64,000 nucleotides of DNA from Bacillota bacterium. Lineage in GTDB: Bacteria; Bacillota; Clostridia; Lachnospirales; Lachnospiraceae. This document shows positions 17,018 through 24,404 of this stretch, one piece after another. The notes below the pieces were generated by a model. It was not told the origin of the DNA. It worked only from the letters and a program-made list of their open reading frames with translations, and did not search any database. The position numbers were made by a program, and so were the translations under genes. Positions within the stretch are counted from its first letter, which is position 1. Each line of letters begins with the position of its first letter. The DNA lies in NCBI GenBank assembly GCA_023423045.1, contig JAFAGA010000032.1:1-64000 (forward strand), given 5' to 3'.

Positions 17018-17953
17018 ATGATTGATATTTTTAGAACAACGGACGGTGCACTGCAGCGGCTGACGGAGATTACCGAAGGCAGCTGGGTTGCCATGACCGC
17101 ACCTTCCGCTACGGAATTAATGGAGATTGCAGAAGCGACAGGAATTGAGGTAGATCACCTCAGGGCGCCATTGGATGAGGAGGAGCGGGCCAGAATTGAA
17201 GTGGAGGATAATTATACGCTGATTCTGGTTGATATTCCTACCCTGGAGAAGAGAAACGATAAGGATCGTTATGTCACGATTCCTTTGGGCATCATTGTTG
17301 CCAATGATTTTCTGGTGACCGTATGCCTGGAGGAGACTCCAATTTTAAAATGCTTTATTGACGGGCGAGTCAGGGATTTCTATACCTATAAGAAGACCCG
17401 CTTTATTCTTCAGATTTTGTACAGGAACGCTTCCACTTTCCTGCAGCATCTGAGGACCATAGATCGCAAGAGTGAGGAGATAGAGCGTAAGCTGCATATT
17501 TCAACCCAGAACAGGGAGCTGATTGAGTTATTGGAGCTGGAGAAGAGTCTGGTGTATTTCACCACAGCGCTGCGCTCCAATGAGGTGGTATTTGAGAAGA
17601 TGCTGAAGCTGGAGAGCATCAAGCATTATCCTGAGGATGAGGATCTTTTGGAAGATCTGATCATTGAGAATAAGCAGGCCATTGAGATGGCAAATATCTA
17701 CAGCGGGATTTTGAGCGGAACCATGGATGCTTTTGCATCGATTATTTCTAATAATCAGAATTTAGTGATGAAATTCCTGGCAGCAGTAACCATTGTTTTA
17801 GAAATTCCTACGATGATTGCCAGCTTCTACGGAATGAACTTCGCTGAAATTCCCGGGAAGGACAATCCCTACGGATTTTATTTCATCTGCCTGGCTGCGG
17901 TGATTTTGGCAGTGATTATTGTGTTGATCTTCCGTAAGAAAAAAGTATTCTAG
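17018..17953 (+). CDS. corA: CorA family divalent metal transporter
   Basis: 311 residues. A cytoplasmic N-terminal funnel domain (~1-245) is followed by two C-terminal membrane spans (~252-272 and ~285-305). The signature YGMN between them forms the pore entrance that selects hydrated Mg2+ (some members carry Co2+ or Ni2+). It ends in a basic RKKKVF tail. The start at ATG 17018 follows AAAGGAG by 6 bases; a longer in-frame extension to 16973 runs through the leader hairpin and has no ribosome site. Transcribed from the consensus promoter at 16779 with a long leader, which suggests regulation by the transported ion. Confidence 0.93.
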   Translation: MIDIFRTTDGALQRLTEITEGSWVAMTAPSATELMEIAEATGIEVDHLRAPLDEEERARIEVEDNYTLILVDIPTLEKRNDKDRYVTIPLGIIVANDFLVTVCLEETPILKCFIDGRVRDFYTYKKTRFILQILYRNASTFLQHLRTIDRKSEEIERKLHISTQNRELIELLELEKSLVYFTTALRSNEVVFEKMLKLESIKHYPEDEDLLEDLIIENKQAIEMANIYSGILSGTMDAFASIISNNQNLVMKFLAAVTIVLEIPTMIASFYGMNFAEIPGKDNPYGFYFICLAAVILAVIIVLIFRKKKVF

Positions 17954-18058
17954 GGATGATCAAAAGGTACAGATAATTAATGTGAGAACTGAGCTTTTCA
18001 CACAGCAAATTTGTGCTGCTGCCCGAGTTCGCAGGGCAGAAGCAGAATGGAGATTGAT

Positions 18059-18922
18059 ATGAAATTCTTGAATAGACTGGAACAAAGATTTGGACGATAT
18101 GCGATTCCGAATCTGATGATATATATTGCAGGTTTATTTGGCATCGGGCTGGTTCTTGGAGCAGTTCCCAATCCTGTGATTTGGAATCTGTTGACCCTTG
18201 ACTTTCCCTCTGTTATGAGAGGACAGGTTTGGCGGCTCATTACCTGGATCATTCCGGTAAGTACCGTGAGTGGCCTGCTGTTTCTTGCAATTTCCGTCTA
18301 TTTCTATTATATTATCGGCAATGCTTTGGAACGTGCTTGGGGAGCCTTTCGTTTTAACCTGTATTTCTTTTCAGGGATTCTGTTTAATATACTGTCCTCC
18401 CTGGTGACCTATCTTATTATCGGCGACAGTGCATCGCCGAGCCTTAGCTTTATCTGCGGTACGATGTTTTTTGCCTTTGCGGCAACTTATCCGGACATGC
18501 AGTTTTTGATGTATTTCATAATCCCGATCAAGGCAAAATATCTTGCATGGTTTCAGGGAGCAATGTATATCTATGAGGTATTTACTTATATTATGAGCGG
18601 CAACTTTATTTATATCGTTCCTCTGGTGATATCCTTTGCAAATTTTCTTATCTTTTTCTTTTTGACGAGAAATTATCAGAGAATGTCTCCCGGTGAATAT
18701 AAGCGCAGAGCCACTTACCGCAGACAGATGAATGAGGGCAGAAACAGCGGTAATGTTACTCAATTTCACGGAAAGAATGTAATTACAAGGCATAAATGTG
18801 CGGTTTGCGGAAGAACCGAATTGGACGGTGATAACCTGGAGTTCCGCTTCTGCTCCAAGTGTGATGGAAATTATGAATATTGCATGGATCACTTATTTAC
18901 CCATGAACATGTGAAGAAATAA
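18059..18922 (+). CDS. rhomboid-like membrane protein lacking the catalytic dyad, with C-terminal zinc ribbon
   Basis: 287 residues. Residues ~15-205 hold six membrane spans with rhomboid landmarks: RGQVWRLITW after span 1, and GNALERAWGAFRFNLYFFSG in the L2-span 3 region. At the catalytic GxSG position the sequence reads FICGTMF (Cys133 in place of Ser), and the His of span 6 is absent (IVPLVISFANFL). It is therefore probably a pseudoprotease. The C-terminal ~55 residues carry a cysteine cluster CAVCGR..FCSKCDG..YC, a likely zinc ribbon facing the cytoplasm. Start at ATG 18059 behind TGGAGAT. Function unknown; membrane-protein quality control is one possibility. Confidence 0.8.
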   Translation: MKFLNRLEQRFGRYAIPNLMIYIAGLFGIGLVLGAVPNPVIWNLLTLDFPSVMRGQVWRLITWIIPVSTVSGLLFLAISVYFYYIIGNALERAWGAFRFNLYFFSGILFNILSSLVTYLIIGDSASPSLSFICGTMFFAFAATYPDMQFLMYFIIPIKAKYLAWFQGAMYIYEVFTYIMSGNFIYIVPLVISFANFLIFFFLTRNYQRMSPGEYKRRATYRRQMNEGRNSGNVTQFHGKNVITRHKCAVCGRTELDGDNLEFRFCSKCDGNYEYCMDHLFTHEHVKK

Positions 18923-19071
18923 AGGGTAGGCAGAAAATCAATGGATAAAAATGCGGAGCGGGTAACTGCTCCCAATTTTATATGAAAATCGTGGACTTTC
19001 AAGGAAGAGAAGCTCCGGCAGCATGAAAGTTGCCGGAGATGGGCAGAGAATAAATACGCAGAAAATAAATT

Positions 19072-19146
19072 TAGAAGAGGAATAAATTAAGAAAGAGAAT
19101 AAGATAAGAAAGAGAATAAATAAGGAAGAGAATAAATTAAGAAATA
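19072..19146 (+). repeat. purine-rich tandem repeat
   Basis: About four imperfect 17-bp units of the form AAAGAGAATAAGATAAG directly upstream of the unknown gene at 19161. Purine-rich on the coding strand, it forms most of that gene's leader. Confidence 0.75.
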
Positions 19147-19160
19147 GGACGGTAGAGAAT

Positions 19161-20615
19161 ATGAACAAAAAGATGAAAAATGTGAGCCAGGAGATTCGGA
19201 GCGGGAAGCTGCTTCAGGAGAATATACCCCAGCTTTTTAACTATATGGCCGGACAGTACCAAACTTATGGTGCGGTAAGGCTGGCTATGCACTATTACTC
19301 CTTTTATGAGGCTTGCCTGGAGGAGAACGCCGGGAGCAGGGAAGCGAAAGAGATGACCGCTGGTATTAACAGGATTATGAAGCTTTGCATCCTGTCGGAC
19401 TGCGGCGGAGAGGATAGGGAAAAGGCGGTCTATGAGATCGACTCCATGCGTAATGAAATCGGAAAGAGAATGAATATCCTGACCGCGTATACGGATATTT
19501 TTCAGATTTATGAATATGTGCTGAATCGTCTGGAATACAGGTTTAAGGAAGAAATGGATCCGCTGGAGGAAGAGGAATTTGCCAAGGAGATACTGCGCTA
19601 TATCTTTGCGGAAGAAGACAATTTGATTATAAACGAAAAAATCAGGGAGATCATAGGACAGTTACCGGTTCGCATCACCCGGCAGAAATATCTTGATTTG
19701 TTGGAGGAAAGCTTGAAGGCGTACCTGGGAGCGGAGGAAGCTTCCCTTCAGACCTACTTGTACATGCTGCGAACCTCTGCAATGCTGTATCAGGAGGAGG
19801 GGATGGAGGAGTATTATCCGGAGTTGGCCAGGCAGAAGGACCAGTTGGCGGCGTTCAATTATAAGAACATTACAAGGGAAGCCTATGATGAGGCGGCAAG
19901 CCTTTTACAGGAGGCCACACAGATGCTGGAAGCGGAAGTGACCGTTTATTTTGGCTTGCAGGAGATCGTCAATGAGGTATATGCAATGCTTCTGTGCAAG
20001 GCTTACAGCGGCATGGAAGTATACAACGAGTGGCATGAGCCGCAAACCACTCTTATGTTTGGCGAGTATAAGGCGGCCGAATCGGCGGCAATGGATATTA
20101 TCGGGGAGATAAACAACAGCTTTATTCAGACCCGGATGACGGAACTTCCGGCTGAGTTACTGGACCGTTTCTCCGACCTGGAGGGAGTTCAGGAGAGTCT
20201 GGCTTATGAGCTTACCTTACTGGAGGATACGCTGTATGAAGCGGAGCATTCACATAAAGAGCTGGTAAGGAGTATGATGCTTGAGCAGCTGCTTCAGGTT
20301 TTACTTCATACACAGAAGCTGTTGTCCAACAGCCTTTTTGTCGATTTGAATGAGGTGCAAAGAGAGGTTACGGTGGACGAGGAGATTTTGGAGAAAGAAA
20401 CGAAGGCGCTGCTTCAGGAAATAAACCAGCTGTTTGACGGCCAGGACAGGGCAGTCAGCCGGGCGGTCATTGCCAATACCATGAATAAGATGCCGGTGTT
20501 CTTCAAGGACCATAAGGAAGTAATGGACTATGTCCGCTACAGCTTGGAGCGCTGCTCTGATGAATATGAAAAAGCGGCCTGCCATGATATAATATTGCAG
20601 ATATTGTATAATTAA
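19161..20615 (+). CDS. conserved-looking helical protein of unknown function
   Basis: 484 residues, strongly acidic, soluble and predicted almost entirely alpha-helical. No signal peptide, membrane span, cysteine cluster or nucleotide-binding motif is visible, and I do not recognise a family. Codon use matches its neighbours and the frame is open over its full length, so it is a real gene. The start at ATG 19161 has only a weak site (GGTAGAG), and the next Met is four codons in. It follows the purine-rich tandem repeat and stands apart from the rhomboid-like gene by 238 bases, which hold two small hairpins (18955-18972 and 19013-19038). A helical-repeat scaffold is possible. Confidence 0.7.
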   Translation: MNKKMKNVSQEIRSGKLLQENIPQLFNYMAGQYQTYGAVRLAMHYYSFYEACLEENAGSREAKEMTAGINRIMKLCILSDCGGEDREKAVYEIDSMRNEIGKRMNILTAYTDIFQIYEYVLNRLEYRFKEEMDPLEEEEFAKEILRYIFAEEDNLIINEKIREIIGQLPVRITRQKYLDLLEESLKAYLGAEEASLQTYLYMLRTSAMLYQEEGMEEYYPELARQKDQLAAFNYKNITREAYDEAASLLQEATQMLEAEVTVYFGLQEIVNEVYAMLLCKAYSGMEVYNEWHEPQTTLMFGEYKAAESAAMDIIGEINNSFIQTRMTELPAELLDRFSDLEGVQESLAYELTLLEDTLYEAEHSHKELVRSMMLEQLLQVLLHTQKLLSNSLFVDLNEVQREVTVDEEILEKETKALLQEINQLFDGQDRAVSRAVIANTMNKMPVFFKDHKEVMDYVRYSLERCSDEYEKAACHDIILQILYN

Positions 20616-20876
20616 TATAAAATCGTATTCATAAAGTTCATAGATGTTTGTGCTTATAAAATTATTTTTATGGAAGTATTTATGCTGTAATTCCGTTTAT
20701 GCTAAAGGTTGCAATAAAGTCGACGGGCCAAACTGTAACGTTAATTATGCAATTATGTCGGAATAGGGCTGTATTATTGATGGTAATATGTGGTATACTT
20801 AGGTATAATAATTGATTAAGGTGTCAAGAGGCGCTTTCGATATTCTAATCAGACAATTTGTAAAGAGGTCCAGTTT

Positions 20877-21185
20877 ATGATTTTGTGGAGTTCAAGCCTT
20901 CATATCGGCGATAAGATGAAAAAGAAGAAAGACAGAGTCATAGCATCCATTACGAAAAGGGAAGCTACCTTTGGTGTGTACTGCATAGCCTTTGCCTCAC
21001 ATCCGGCTAATTTATTTGACATCTATGAGGCCAATGAGCTTCTTTTCCCGTATTATCAAAAATCCGATATTAGAATAGTGGGACTGGCAAGCGGAAGACA
21101 GGAAGCGGTTACACTGGTCCACGATATGCTGATGGAGGTATATCATAAGACGGGAGAGTTTGATGTCCGGACATATTTTACATAA
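20877..21185 (+). CDS. small protein of unknown function
   Basis: 102 residues, compact and soluble, with a basic KMKKKKDR segment near the N-terminus and an alpha/beta pattern afterwards (ATFGVYCIAFAS, IRIVGLASGRQEAVTLVHDML). AGAGGTCC precedes ATG 20877; a second Met at residue 14 is an alternative start. I do not recognise a family. A possible TATAAT lies near 20805, but no convincing -35 is seen. The frame and codon use support a real gene. No operon partner is closer than about 90 bases (DUF2953 gene downstream). Confidence 0.65.
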   Translation: MILWSSSLHIGDKMKKKKDRVIASITKREATFGVYCIAFASHPANLFDIYEANELLFPYYQKSDIRIVGLASGRQEAVTLVHDMLMEVYHKTGEFDVRTYFT

Positions 21186-21278
21186 GACATACTGACTATG
21201 GATTCGGAAGGCAATCTTAGGGATAGCATGGAGATTCGGGTTAATAATATATAGTGATGGGCGGTTGAGTGTATAAGA

Positions 21279-22430
21279 ATGCTTCATATCATATTATTTC
21301 TATTAAATATAATCGGCATATTACTGCTCTCGATCCTCGGACTGGTTCTCTTGCTTGCCGTGACAGTGCTGCTGGTACCGATCCGGTACCGGGTGGCAAT
21401 CAAGCATGGCGAGGGAGTGTTCTTTCTGAAGGGCAGAGTGAATTGGCTCCTTCATATTCTTCATGTGGGCTTATCCCATGAGGAGGGACGATTCCATATT
21501 CAGGCCAGGATATTCGGCTTTGTAATCTTTGATAATCTTAAGCCACGTCAGCCTGGCAGGGCAAAAGCGGCAAAGAAGCCCAGGAAGGCAAAGGGGGCGG
21601 AAAAAGAAAGAGAATCAAAGAGAGCATCGGCATCAAAGAAAGTAAAAGAAATAAAAAGTATCCAGGGACCGATACATGAAAAGGAACCGGAGAAGGCCAA
21701 AAATGGGCCAACTATTGAGGAGGGCCCAGAGGATCATCAACCGACCGGTATGGATTTGCCGGAAGCAAAAGGACAGGACAAGCATCAAGCGACACCGGAA
21801 GGTGCTTCGCCTCCGGCTTGGGATACCAGGGAAGAGATCATTCAGGAGAAGCTGGAACAGGCTGTGCCAAAGATAAAGGAGACAAAGCGGGATATTGAAT
21901 CTGAAGAGCAGCCGGAGTATAAGGAGGCAGCAGACCGGAAGTCGCCGTTTAAGAAGCTGACAGGCCGGTTTCGCCGCATCCGCAATAAAATCTCCAATAT
22001 AATTGGGGAATGGAAGCGAAGAATCAAAAGCATAGGTGCCACCATATCCGCTGCAAAGAATAAAGCAGGCCTGGTTATGGATTTCATCAGGAATGAGTTG
22101 AACCGGGAAGGATTTCAGGCGACCTGGAGCAGTTTGAAGAAATTATTAAGGCATCTGTTGCCGAGGAAGCTGAAATCAAAGCTGATATTTGGCACGGGAG
22201 ATCCCTGCTCCACGGGACAAGCCCTGGGTGCGATGAGCATTCTTTACAGCTTTTATGGGGACAGAATTCAGATTACTCCTGATTTTGAGCACAGCAGGCT
22301 GGAAGGCGAGCATTTTGCCAGAGGAAGGATAAGATTGGCTACCATTCTGATCATAGTAGCCAGATTGTTATTGGATAAGAGATTTAAAAAGCTGAAGAAC
22401 AATTTTATTATTTTGAAGGAGGCGTTATAA
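21279..22430 (+). CDS. ytfI: DUF2953 domain protein (YtfI-like)
   Basis: 383 residues. One N-terminal membrane span (~8-32, LGLVLLLAVTVLLVPIRYRVAI) is followed by a beta-rich DUF2953 region. A long Lys/Glu-rich insert (~90-220) then separates it from a C-terminal amphipathic region (~280-365) with GDPCSTGQALGAMSILYSFYG, the most family-like block. In Bacillus the homologue ytfI is paired with ytfJ and expressed during sporulation; the same pairing here (stop and next ATG adjacent) supports the assignment. The insert is much longer than in Bacillus. Specific function unknown. Confidence 0.83.
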   Translation: MLHIILFLLNIIGILLLSILGLVLLLAVTVLLVPIRYRVAIKHGEGVFFLKGRVNWLLHILHVGLSHEEGRFHIQARIFGFVIFDNLKPRQPGRAKAAKKPRKAKGAEKERESKRASASKKVKEIKSIQGPIHEKEPEKAKNGPTIEEGPEDHQPTGMDLPEAKGQDKHQATPEGASPPAWDTREEIIQEKLEQAVPKIKETKRDIESEEQPEYKEAADRKSPFKKLTGRFRRIRNKISNIIGEWKRRIKSIGATISAAKNKAGLVMDFIRNELNREGFQATWSSLKKLLRHLLPRKLKSKLIFGTGDPCSTGQALGAMSILYSFYGDRIQITPDFEHSRLEGEHFARGRIRLATILIIVARLLLDKRFKKLKNNFIILKEAL

Positions 22431-22841
22431 ATGGCGGACAATAATTTTAATTCAACCGTGGAATCCCTGTTTAAAGGTATGGATAGCTTTTTAACTACGA
22501 AGACGGTGGTCGGGGATGCAGTAAGATTTGAAGATGGAACCATTATATTACCGTTGGTAGAAGTAAGCTTCGGTGTTGCCGCAGGCGCATTTGCGGGAGA
22601 TAAGAAGAACAATGCCGGCGGTGGTATGGGCGGTAAGATCAGTCCCAGTTCTCTGCTGGTCATCCAGAACGGCTCCTCCAAGGTAGTGAATATCAAGGAT
22701 CAGGACAGCGTAACCAAGATCATCGATATGGTGCCCGACCTGATCAATAAATTCAGCAAGGGAAATAAAAAGAAGGACGAAGTGGATGACAAGGTTGCTG
22801 AGGTGATGAAGAATCAAACCGAATCAACAATCCATGAATAA
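22431..22841 (+). CDS. ytfJ: GerW/YtfJ family sporulation protein
   Basis: 136 residues of the YtfJ/GerW family, needed in Bacillus for spore germination and made in the forespore. Visible are the family blocks VVGDAVRFEDGTIILPLVEVSFGVAAGAF and the Gly-rich GGGMGGKISPSSLLVIQ, followed by a polar Lys/Asp tail. ATG 22431 directly follows the ytfI stop, with GAAGGAGG 7 bases upstream, so the two are translationally linked. A very strong terminator follows at 22876. Confidence 0.92.
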   Translation: MADNNFNSTVESLFKGMDSFLTTKTVVGDAVRFEDGTIILPLVEVSFGVAAGAFAGDKKNNAGGGMGGKISPSSLLVIQNGSSKVVNIKDQDSVTKIIDMVPDLINKFSKGNKKKDEVDDKVAEVMKNQTESTIHE

Positions 22842-22875
22842 TTTCAATTTATGTGTCGCAGGCTGAATTTTTGTT

Positions 22876-22943
22876 ATACAGTTCACAGTTGCCTGGCGGA
22901 GAACATGTTCTTCGCCAGGCAACCTGTGAACTGTATCATTTTT
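22876..22943 (+). terminator. ytfIJ terminator
   Basis: ATACAGTTCACAG-TTGCCTGGCG pairs with CGCCAGGCAA-C-CTGTGAACTGTAT (over 20 paired bases, one bulge), then a T-run. Confidence 0.92.
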
Positions 22944-22965
22944 GCAATTGTCATGAAAATTTTTC

Positions 22966-22994
22966 TTGCATTATAACTCATATTCTGATAGAAT
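22966..22994 (+). promoter_or_regulatory. sigma-A promoter for rpmB
   Basis: TTGCAT, 17-bp spacer, TAGAAT, with a TG just before the -10 (extended -10). Confidence 0.8.
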
Positions 22995-23050
22995 AAATGT
23001 GTTTGTAGGGCCATTTGAGTCTTATATTAAAACCTAAGGAGGTGCTTTCG

Positions 23051-23236
23051 ATGGCAAAATGTTCAATATGTGATAAAGGTGCTCACTTTGGAATCGCTGT
23101 GAGTCATTCTCATAGAAGATCTAATAAGATGTGGAAATCTAATGTGAAGTCCGTTAAGGTTAAGGTTAACGGCGCAGCAAGAAAAATGTATGTTTGTACT
23201 TCCTGTCTTAGATCCGGAAAAGTAGAACGCGCATAA
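23051..23236 (+). CDS. rpmB: 50S ribosomal protein L28 (bL28)
   Basis: 61 residues of bL28, a large-subunit protein. This is the zinc-binding form, with cysteines in AKCSICDKG and YVCTSCLRSGKV. The start at ATG 23051 follows AAGGAGGTG by 7 bases; an in-frame ATG at 23015 has no ribosome site. Own promoter at 22966 and strong terminator at 23247. As in other Firmicutes, it sits upstream of the yloU-yloV (fakA) pair. Confidence 0.97.
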   Translation: MAKCSICDKGAHFGIAVSHSHRRSNKMWKSNVKSVKVKVNGAARKMYVCTSCLRSGKVERA

Positions 23237-23246
23237 GGAAAATGAT

Positions 23247-23279
23247 GGGTGTCAGGGGATCTTGACACCCTCTTTTTTT
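23247..23279 (+). terminator. rpmB terminator
   Basis: Perfect 8-bp stem GGGTGTCA/TGACACCC with an 8-base loop, followed by CTCTTTTTTT. Confidence 0.92.
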
Positions 23280-23283
23280 GTCT

Positions 23284-23395
23284 ACATAAGAGTGGTTCGC
23301 AGAGTGTACCATTCGTTGTTAACATAAGAGAAGTGGCTTTCCGCTTCTCGTTGTTTAAATATAAGAGCGGCTCGCAATGCGTGCCACTCATTGTT
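23284..23395 (+). repeat. three imperfect ~37-bp tandem repeats
   Basis: Three units begin ACATAAGAG or ATATAAGAG and end CGTTGTT or CATTGTT, with GC-rich centres such as GGTTCGCAGAGTGTACC that are each weakly self-complementary. They lie between the rpmB terminator and the 45-residue gene on the other strand. No promoter or gene is evident in them. Confidence 0.6.
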
Positions 23396-23436
23396 TTTAA
23401 ACACAGAACGGACGGCTATCATGTGCAGCGGCTGAA

Positions 23437-23574
23437 TTAATTACAAAATAAATTATAGCCCAGCAGCAGGCATAGAATAATAATACATATTGCTAAGATG
23501 CCGTTGGTAATGAAAAGCATGATTGTCATTCCGATGGCAATCCAAAATAAGATAAACCCGAACATTCTTTTCAT
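23437..23574 (-). CDS. 45-residue small membrane protein
   Basis: Read on the minus strand from ATG 23574, with AGGAGG 5-6 bases upstream, to TAA at 23437. The protein is MKRMFGFILFWIAIGMTIML followed by a second hydrophobic stretch and ends LLLGYNLFCN. Two short membrane spans (~5-21 and ~24-40) form a hairpin. The strong ribosome site and ordered hydrophobic pattern argue for a real gene. I recall similar short two-span proteins in Lachnospiraceae but cannot name a function. Confidence 0.72.
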   Translation of the reverse strand: MKRMFGFILFWIAIGMTIMLFITNGILAICIIILCLLLGYNLFCN

Positions 23575-23825
23575 GATAACCTCCTGTCTACCGGCAATTA
23601 CGGTGTGTCAAAGGGATGGATATCCATTGCATAATTATATTAATATACTATGCAGGTGCATTACGGGTTATCTCAATTATGATAAAAACATCAGGTTTCA
23701 ATTTCAGCATGGGCCGGCTTAAGAATAGATTGATAGAATTATTGATATAAATGATATTGATATTAGAATGAATGGTTATACTATGAAAGAAAAGATTATT
23801 TTTCTAAGACTCTTTCAAGCTATGC
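23575..23825. other. AT-rich intergenic stretch
   Basis: The gap 23575-23995 contains the yloU promoter (23826-23854) and two leader hairpins (23914-23967). In its first part only an AT-rich TGCATA..TATGCA palindrome near 23629-23655 stands out, placed where the promoter of the small minus-strand gene would be. Confidence 0.45.
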
Positions 23826-23854
23826 TTTTCAAATGTCAATTTTGCAGGTATAAT
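23826..23854 (+). promoter_or_regulatory. promoter for yloU-fakA
   Basis: TTTTCA, 17-bp spacer, TATAAT. About 140 bases before the yloU-like start codon. Confidence 0.6.
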
Positions 23855-23913
23855 AGTACTATGACATCGGTCCTATTGGCTGATATCAGTAGGAAGAGAT
23901 AGATAGGAAGGTA

Positions 23914-23967
23914 GCGCGGGAAATCATAGATTTTCGCGCGGCGAATTTGTATTATTGCTCAAATTCG
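23914..23967 (+). promoter_or_regulatory. two hairpins in the yloU leader
   Basis: GCGCG(G)GAAATC/GATTTTCGCGC (23914-23939) and CGAATTTG/CAAATTCG (23942-23967). They end 15 bases before the GGAGG of the yloU-like gene. Neither is followed by a T-run, so they look like leader structure, not a terminator. Confidence 0.6.
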
Positions 23968-23995
23968 TGGGATGTTAATAGAATGGAGGTTTCGC

Positions 23996-24352
23996 ATGAA
24001 AGGACATATGGTTACACAAAACGGTGAGATAGTAATTGATAACGATGTACTGGAGAAATATGCCGGAGCTTCGGCTGTAGAGTGCTTTGGTGTAATTGGT
24101 ATGGCCTCCGTTAACATGAAGGACGGAATTGTTAAGCTTCTGAAGCGGGATAATCTAAGCCATGGTGTGAATGTTACATTAGAAGACAATAAAATTACAA
24201 TTGACTTGCATATTATCGTTTCCTATGGTGTTAGCATTTCTGCAGTAGCTGATAATCTTATCAGCAATGTGAAATATAATGTTGAGGAATTCTCAGGACT
24301 TGAGGTAAAGAAGATTAATATTTACGTTGAAGGGGTTAGAGTGATTGACTGA
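23996..24352 (+). CDS. yloU: Asp23/Gls24 family protein (YloU-like)
   Basis: 118 residues of the Asp23/Gls24 envelope-stress family. The conserved core is visible: GEIVIDNDVLEKYAGASAVECFGVIGMAS, then VNVTLEDNKITIDLHIIVSYGVSI and the C-terminal VKKINIYVEGVRV. Start at ATG 23996 with GGAGG 7 bases upstream; an earlier in-frame ATG at 23972 lacks one. It is followed by fakA, the usual Firmicutes pairing (yloU-yloV), so the two are probably one operon. Exact function in this organism is not known. Confidence 0.92.
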   Translation: MKGHMVTQNGEIVIDNDVLEKYAGASAVECFGVIGMASVNMKDGIVKLLKRDNLSHGVNVTLEDNKITIDLHIIVSYGVSISAVADNLISNVKYNVEEFSGLEVKKINIYVEGVRVID

Positions 24353-24404
24353 ATTCAGTTCATGATCTATCCTGAGAAGAGCAGCGTTTAAGGAGGAAGA
24401 ACCA

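Noticed and set aside
23284..23395. CRISPR-like repeats after rpmB
   Set aside because: The three units are imperfect along their length with no spacer structure.
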